A DNA stretch of 8,178 nt from positions 1 to 8,178 of the forward strand of contig VYFM01000565.1 of the NCBI GenBank assembly GCA_009842375.1. Reading direction: 5' to 3'. The notes beneath the pieces were generated by a model that ran no database searches, had not been told where the DNA came from, and saw nothing but the letters and a program-made list of their open reading frames with translations. A program made the position numbers and the translations under genes. Below, piece by piece: positions 5,583-8,178 of the stretch (positions are counted from its first letter, which is position 1; the number at the start of each line of letters is the position of its first letter). The stretch comes from Candidatus Poribacteria bacterium (GTDB lineage Bacteria > Poribacteria > WGA-4E > WGA-3G).

Positions 5583-7207
5583 GATCCCTCTCCTAATTCA
5601 GTCTTTTCCTGCTGATACTTCAGGACTGCTGCTATAAAATCTCTAAATAGCGGGTGTGGTGTAAGAGGTTTAGATTGAAATTCTGGATGGAATTGCGAAC
5701 CGACCATCCATGGATGATCAGACACCTCAGCAATTTCAACAAGGCTTCCATCAGGTGACACCCCACTAAAAGAGAGTCCAGCCTCTTTCAATTGTGAACG
5801 ATGGTTATTATTCAATTCGTAGCGATGTCTATGTCGTTCTAAGATGATAGGTTGTTGATATGCTTCGTAACTTTTTGTGTTTTCCTTAAGAACACATGGA
5901 TAATGTCCAAGTCTCATTGTCGCACCTTTGTCTGCTATTGCCCGTTGTTCTAACATTAAATCTATGACGGGATACGGTGTATTTTCATCAACTTCAGTGG
6001 TGTTTGCATTTTTTAGGTTCGCCATATTTCGAGCAAATTCAATTACAAGGCACTGCATACCGAGACACAATCCAAAGTAAGGGATACGATTTTCGCGTGC
6101 ATATTTTGCTGCTAATATCATTCCTTCAATACCACGATCACCGAATCCACCGGGCACCAATATTCCGTCAATATTCTCAAACACTTTATCAATATTCGGA
6201 TGATCTGTCAACGTTTCAGCTTCTATCCATTCAATATTAACATCTGCTTCATTTGCAATGCCGCCATGTTTAATAGCCTCTTGAACGCTGATATATGCAT
6301 CGCTACCAGTTGTATATTTGCCCACGATTGCAATGTTAGTGGCGTGTTTAGGATTTTTTAGTTTATCCACCATTTCAATCCATTCAGCATCCATCGTTGC
6401 ACGTCGTTCAAGACCTAATTTTTTAGAAACAAGATGCCCCATACCTTGTTGTTCAAAATTAAGCGGTATTTCATCTACACATTTTGTATCCAAACCCTCC
6501 AGGATAAATTCCTCACTGATACCACAGAGGAGTGAAATCTTCCTACGAACACTATCATCAAGGTGTTGACTTGTACGGCATAATAATAGATCGGGATGAA
6601 TGCCAAATTCTTGGAGTTTCCTGATACTGTGTTGGGTAGGTTTACTCTTACTTTCACCGTTAGGTAAAGTGTAAATGAGCGAAACGTGGAGAAACAATGA
6701 GTCCTCTCGTCCGAGCTCCATAGCCATTTGTCTGATAGCTTCAATAAAGGGCAGCATTTCAAAATCACCGACGGTGCCGCCAATTTCCGTGATGACGACA
6801 TCCACATCTGTATCTTTTCCAATCTGGTAGATACGTCGTTTTATTTCGTCTGTAATATGTGGAATGAGTTGAACCGTCTGACCGAGGTAATCTCCTCGCC
6901 GTTCTTTTTGGATCACTTCATTATAAACAGAACCGGTAGTAAAGTTTGACTGTTGATTTAAGTCAACTCCGAAAAAACGTTCATAATTGCCGACATCTAA
7001 GTCGGTCTCAGCACCGTCGCAGGTCACAAATACTTCACCGTGTTGGAAAGGGTTCATCACACCTGCATCAACATTGAGGTATGGGTCAATTTTTACGACA
7101 TTTACATTGAAGCCGCGGTTAATAAGTAATCTACCGAGAGATGCGGTTGTGATTCCTTTGCCTATTCCTGATATGACGCCGCCTGTTACAAAAATATATT
7201 TTGTCAT
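5579..7207 (-). CDS. pyrG: CTP synthase (glutamine-hydrolysing)
   Basis: This enzyme converts UTP, ATP and glutamine to CTP in the cytoplasm, the last step of de novo pyrimidine nucleotide synthesis. It has 542 residues against 545 in E. coli. The N-terminal synthetase domain (about 1-270) shows the P-loop GGVISGIGKG with K17, KIDPYLNVDAG (39-49), HGEVFVTCDGAETDLD (56-71), RRGDYLGQTVQLIPHIT (103-119) and EIGGTVGDFE (141-150). The class I glutaminase domain (about 290-530) shows GGFGDRG (353-359), the nucleophile C381 in GLCLGMQ, and H507/E509 in QFHPEF. The usual stretch before KTKPTQHS is altered here (SLIYTLPNGESKSKPTQHS, 176-194). The gene overlaps kdsB upstream by four bases and LarA copy 1 downstream by four. 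CTP is the co-substrate of KdsB, so the kdsB-pyrG pairing makes metabolic sense. Confidence 0.98.
   Translation of the reverse strand: MTKYIFVTGGVISGIGKGITTASLGRLLINRGFNVNVVKIDPYLNVDAGVMNPFQHGEVFVTCDGAETDLDVGNYERFFGVDLNQQSNFTTGSVYNEVIQKERRGDYLGQTVQLIPHITDEIKRRIYQIGKDTDVDVVITEIGGTVGDFEMLPFIEAIRQMAMELGREDSLFLHVSLIYTLPNGESKSKPTQHSIRKLQEFGIHPDLLLCRTSQHLDDSVRRKISLLCGISEEFILEGLDTKCVDEIPLNFEQQGMGHLVSKKLGLERRATMDAEWIEMVDKLKNPKHATNIAIVGKYTTGSDAYISVQEAIKHGGIANEADVNIEWIEAETLTDHPNIDKVFENIDGILVPGGFGDRGIEGMILAAKYARENRIPYFGLCLGMQCLVIEFARNMANLKNANTTEVDENTPYPVIDLMLEQRAIADKGATMRLGHYPCVLKENTKSYEAYQQPIILERHRHRYELNNNHRSQLKEAGLSFSGVSPDGSLVEIAEVSDHPWMVGSQFHPEFQSKPLTPHPLFRDFIAAVLKYQQEKTELGEGS
5586..5594 (-). promoter_or_regulatory. 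Ribosome binding site of LarA-like copy 1, inside pyrG
   Basis: AGGAGAGGG on the minus strand lies within the last codons of pyrG and ends 3 bases before the ATG at 5582; the AGGAG core is 7 bases away. This strong site fixes the overlapping start and suggests copy 1 can be translated efficiently in its own right. Confidence 0.6.
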
Positions 7208-7959
7208 TTGCCTTCTATGCCTCTCTTTTTAAAAATCTGTTTTACCCGTTCCAAGTCTTCAGGCACATCTACGCCAATAAGGGGGGTGTCGGTTTCAACG
7301 ACATGGATGGGAATGCCATGTTCCAAAAAACGTAACTGCTCTAAACCTTCAGCAACTTCATAAGGGGTGCGTTCCCAAGATGTGAAGGCGAGAAGTTGTT
7401 CTTTCCGGAATGCATATAGTCCTATATGTCTATATACCAGCGTTTCTGCATCAAAATTATGTTGTTTATTAATCGGTGTGCTGGGTATAGATCCTCTTGA
7501 GAAATACAACGCATCCCCTTGAAAATTAGTAACAACTTTAACTACGTTCCTGTCCCGATAATCTTCAATATTAAAAATCCGTTCTTTCAAGGTGCATACT
7601 TGCACAGAAGGTCTTTCAACAAAGGGTCTAAGCATCAGATCTATCTGTTCCGGTTCAAGTAACGGTTCATCACCTTGTATGTCAACGACGATATCACATG
7701 TCAATTTTTCTGCTACGGTAGCTACTCGGTCTGTTCCGGTAGCACACTCGCCAGTCATCTGCACGTTCCCACCAAAAGCTTGAACAGCATTGTAGATTCG
7801 ATGATCATCAGTAGCGACAATTACTTGACTGAGCATTTTTGCTTTGCTTGCTCGTTCATATACATGCTGTACCATTGGCTTTCCCAGAATATCTGCCAAT
7901 GCTTTTCCTTCAAAACGGCTTGAAGCATAACGTGCTGGGATTATTCCTACGCTTTTCAA
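7204..7959 (-). CDS. kdsB: 3-deoxy-manno-octulosonate cytidylyltransferase (CMP-KDO synthetase)
   Basis: This enzyme couples CTP and KDO to CMP-KDO in the cytoplasm, supplying KDO for the inner core of lipopolysaccharide. It has 251 residues against 248 in E. coli. Visible motifs are the nucleotide-binding N-terminus VGIIPARYASSRFEGKALAD (4-23), VATDD (48-52), GTDRVA (75-80), DIQGDEPLL (93-101, D97 an expected metal ligand), ALYFSR, RHIGLYAFRKE, LEQLRFLE and GVDVPEDLERV (229-239, D231 the other expected metal ligand). Alanine replaces the common proline in the GKPL motif. Translation starts at TTG (7959-7957): no ATG or GTG occurs in frame between this codon and 8040, and the protein aligns with E. 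coli KdsB from its first residues. The stop overlaps the pyrG start (ATGA). It is the first visible gene of the operon and implies a Gram-negative host. Confidence 0.97.
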   Translation of the reverse strand: MKSVGIIPARYASSRFEGKALADILGKPMVQHVYERASKAKMLSQVIVATDDHRIYNAVQAFGGNVQMTGECATGTDRVATVAEKLTCDIVVDIQGDEPLLEPEQIDLMLRPFVERPSVQVCTLKERIFNIEDYRDRNVVKVVTNFQGDALYFSRGSIPSTPINKQHNFDAETLVYRHIGLYAFRKEQLLAFTSWERTPYEVAEGLEQLRFLEHGIPIHVVETDTPLIGVDVPEDLERVKQIFKKRGIEGK

Positions 7960-7965
7960 ATATGG

Positions 7966-7974
7966 CTTCTCTCT
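7966..7974 (-). promoter_or_regulatory. Probable ribosome binding site for the TTG start of kdsB
   Basis: The purine-rich AGAGAGAAG on the minus strand ends 6 bases before the TTG at 7959. It is weaker than a consensus site. It supports the TTG start, as no other canonical start codon is in frame nearby. Confidence 0.4.
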
Positions 7975-8042
7975 ATGTATGGTAAATTGTTGGACATTAT
8001 TACTCCAATCATTGCAATAGTTCTTATGATTTATCTGAAGTT

Positions 8043-8100
8043 CTTGAATTACTTTATCTTAATACACCTTACTTTATCTTAATGCACCGTAATATTCAAG
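8043..8100. repeat. 20-base tandem duplication bracketed by an inverted repeat, upstream of kdsB
   Basis: The unit TTACTTTATCTTAATACACC at 8049-8068 is repeated directly at 8069-8088 with one change (A to G). Inverted arms flank the pair: CTTGAATTAC at 8043-8052 and GTAATATTCAAG at 8089-8100, matching except for a two-base insertion. The block is 84 bases or more upstream of the kdsB start, in non-coding DNA, so it could be a regulatory or structured site; no function is recognisable. Confidence 0.7.
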
Positions 8101-8169
8101 GAAAAACTGTTGCAGGGTTATTTAGTTTTATGAATCTTTTGTTGATGATTGTTACTGAGAGTTTATATC

Positions 8170-8178
8170 GTAGGTCGG
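8170..8178 (+). repeat. Start of another REP-like unit, cut by the window edge
   Basis: The last nine bases, GTAGGTCGG, are identical to the first nine of the REP units at 4188 and (minus strand) 690 and 4275. This is probably a further unit in plus orientation continuing past the edge. Nine bases alone are not conclusive. Confidence 0.5.

Noticed and set aside
8130..8178. Open plus-strand frame starting ATG at 8130 and running off the edge
   Set aside because: Only 16 codons are visible, it runs into the REP head, and no ribosome binding site lies at a proper distance.

Overview
The window reads as part of a Gram-negative bacterial chromosome. The strongest evidence is kdsB, which activates KDO for lipopolysaccharide and so implies an outer membrane. 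An uncultured lineage such as Candidatus Poribacteria would fit the LarA-like paralogs and the dispersed intergenic repeats. That placement is from memory and is weak; no marker gene here fixes the phylum.

Every convincing gene lies on the minus strand, so transcription runs from high to low coordinates. The order is kdsB (7959-7204), pyrG (7207-5579), LarA-like copy 1 (5582-4323), a 195-base gap holding an inverted pair of REP elements, LarA-like copy 2 (4127-2868), a TRAP transporter small permease (2856-2329) and its large permease (2329-1046). kdsB/pyrG and pyrG/LarA-1 each overlap by four bases (ATGA). The two TRAP genes share one base (TAATG), and LarA-2 lies 11 bases before the first of them. 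This looks like one operon, or two joined at the REP gap. After about 410 non-coding bases comes a separate minus-strand gene for an unrecognised low-complexity protein that runs off the left edge (631 to 1 and beyond).

Functionally there are two blocks. In the first, PyrG makes CTP, which KdsB uses to make CMP-KDO; this pairing is familiar. The second holds two roughly 68% identical proteins of the nickel-dependent lactate racemase (LarA) superfamily, both with the full set of catalytic positions, plus the two membrane subunits of a TRAP transporter. A reasonable inference is uptake of a 2-hydroxyacid followed by racemisation or epimerisation. The substrate cannot be read from the sequence. 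The TRAP binding protein (DctP) and the cofactor genes larB, larC and larE are not in the window.

The non-coding parts hold REP-like elements of about 32 bases: a tandem pair in the probable leader of the left-edge gene, an inverted pair between the LarA copies, and a cut-off unit at the right edge. Most units start with GTAG next to a fold-back, the signature of REPs moved by RAYT (TnpA-REP) transposases; no such transposase is present here. Upstream of kdsB is a 20-base tandem duplication bracketed by an inverted repeat. I found no tRNA, rRNA, CRISPR array, insertion sequence or defence system. The most unusual content is the LarA pair plus TRAP module coupled to an LPS/CTP operon.
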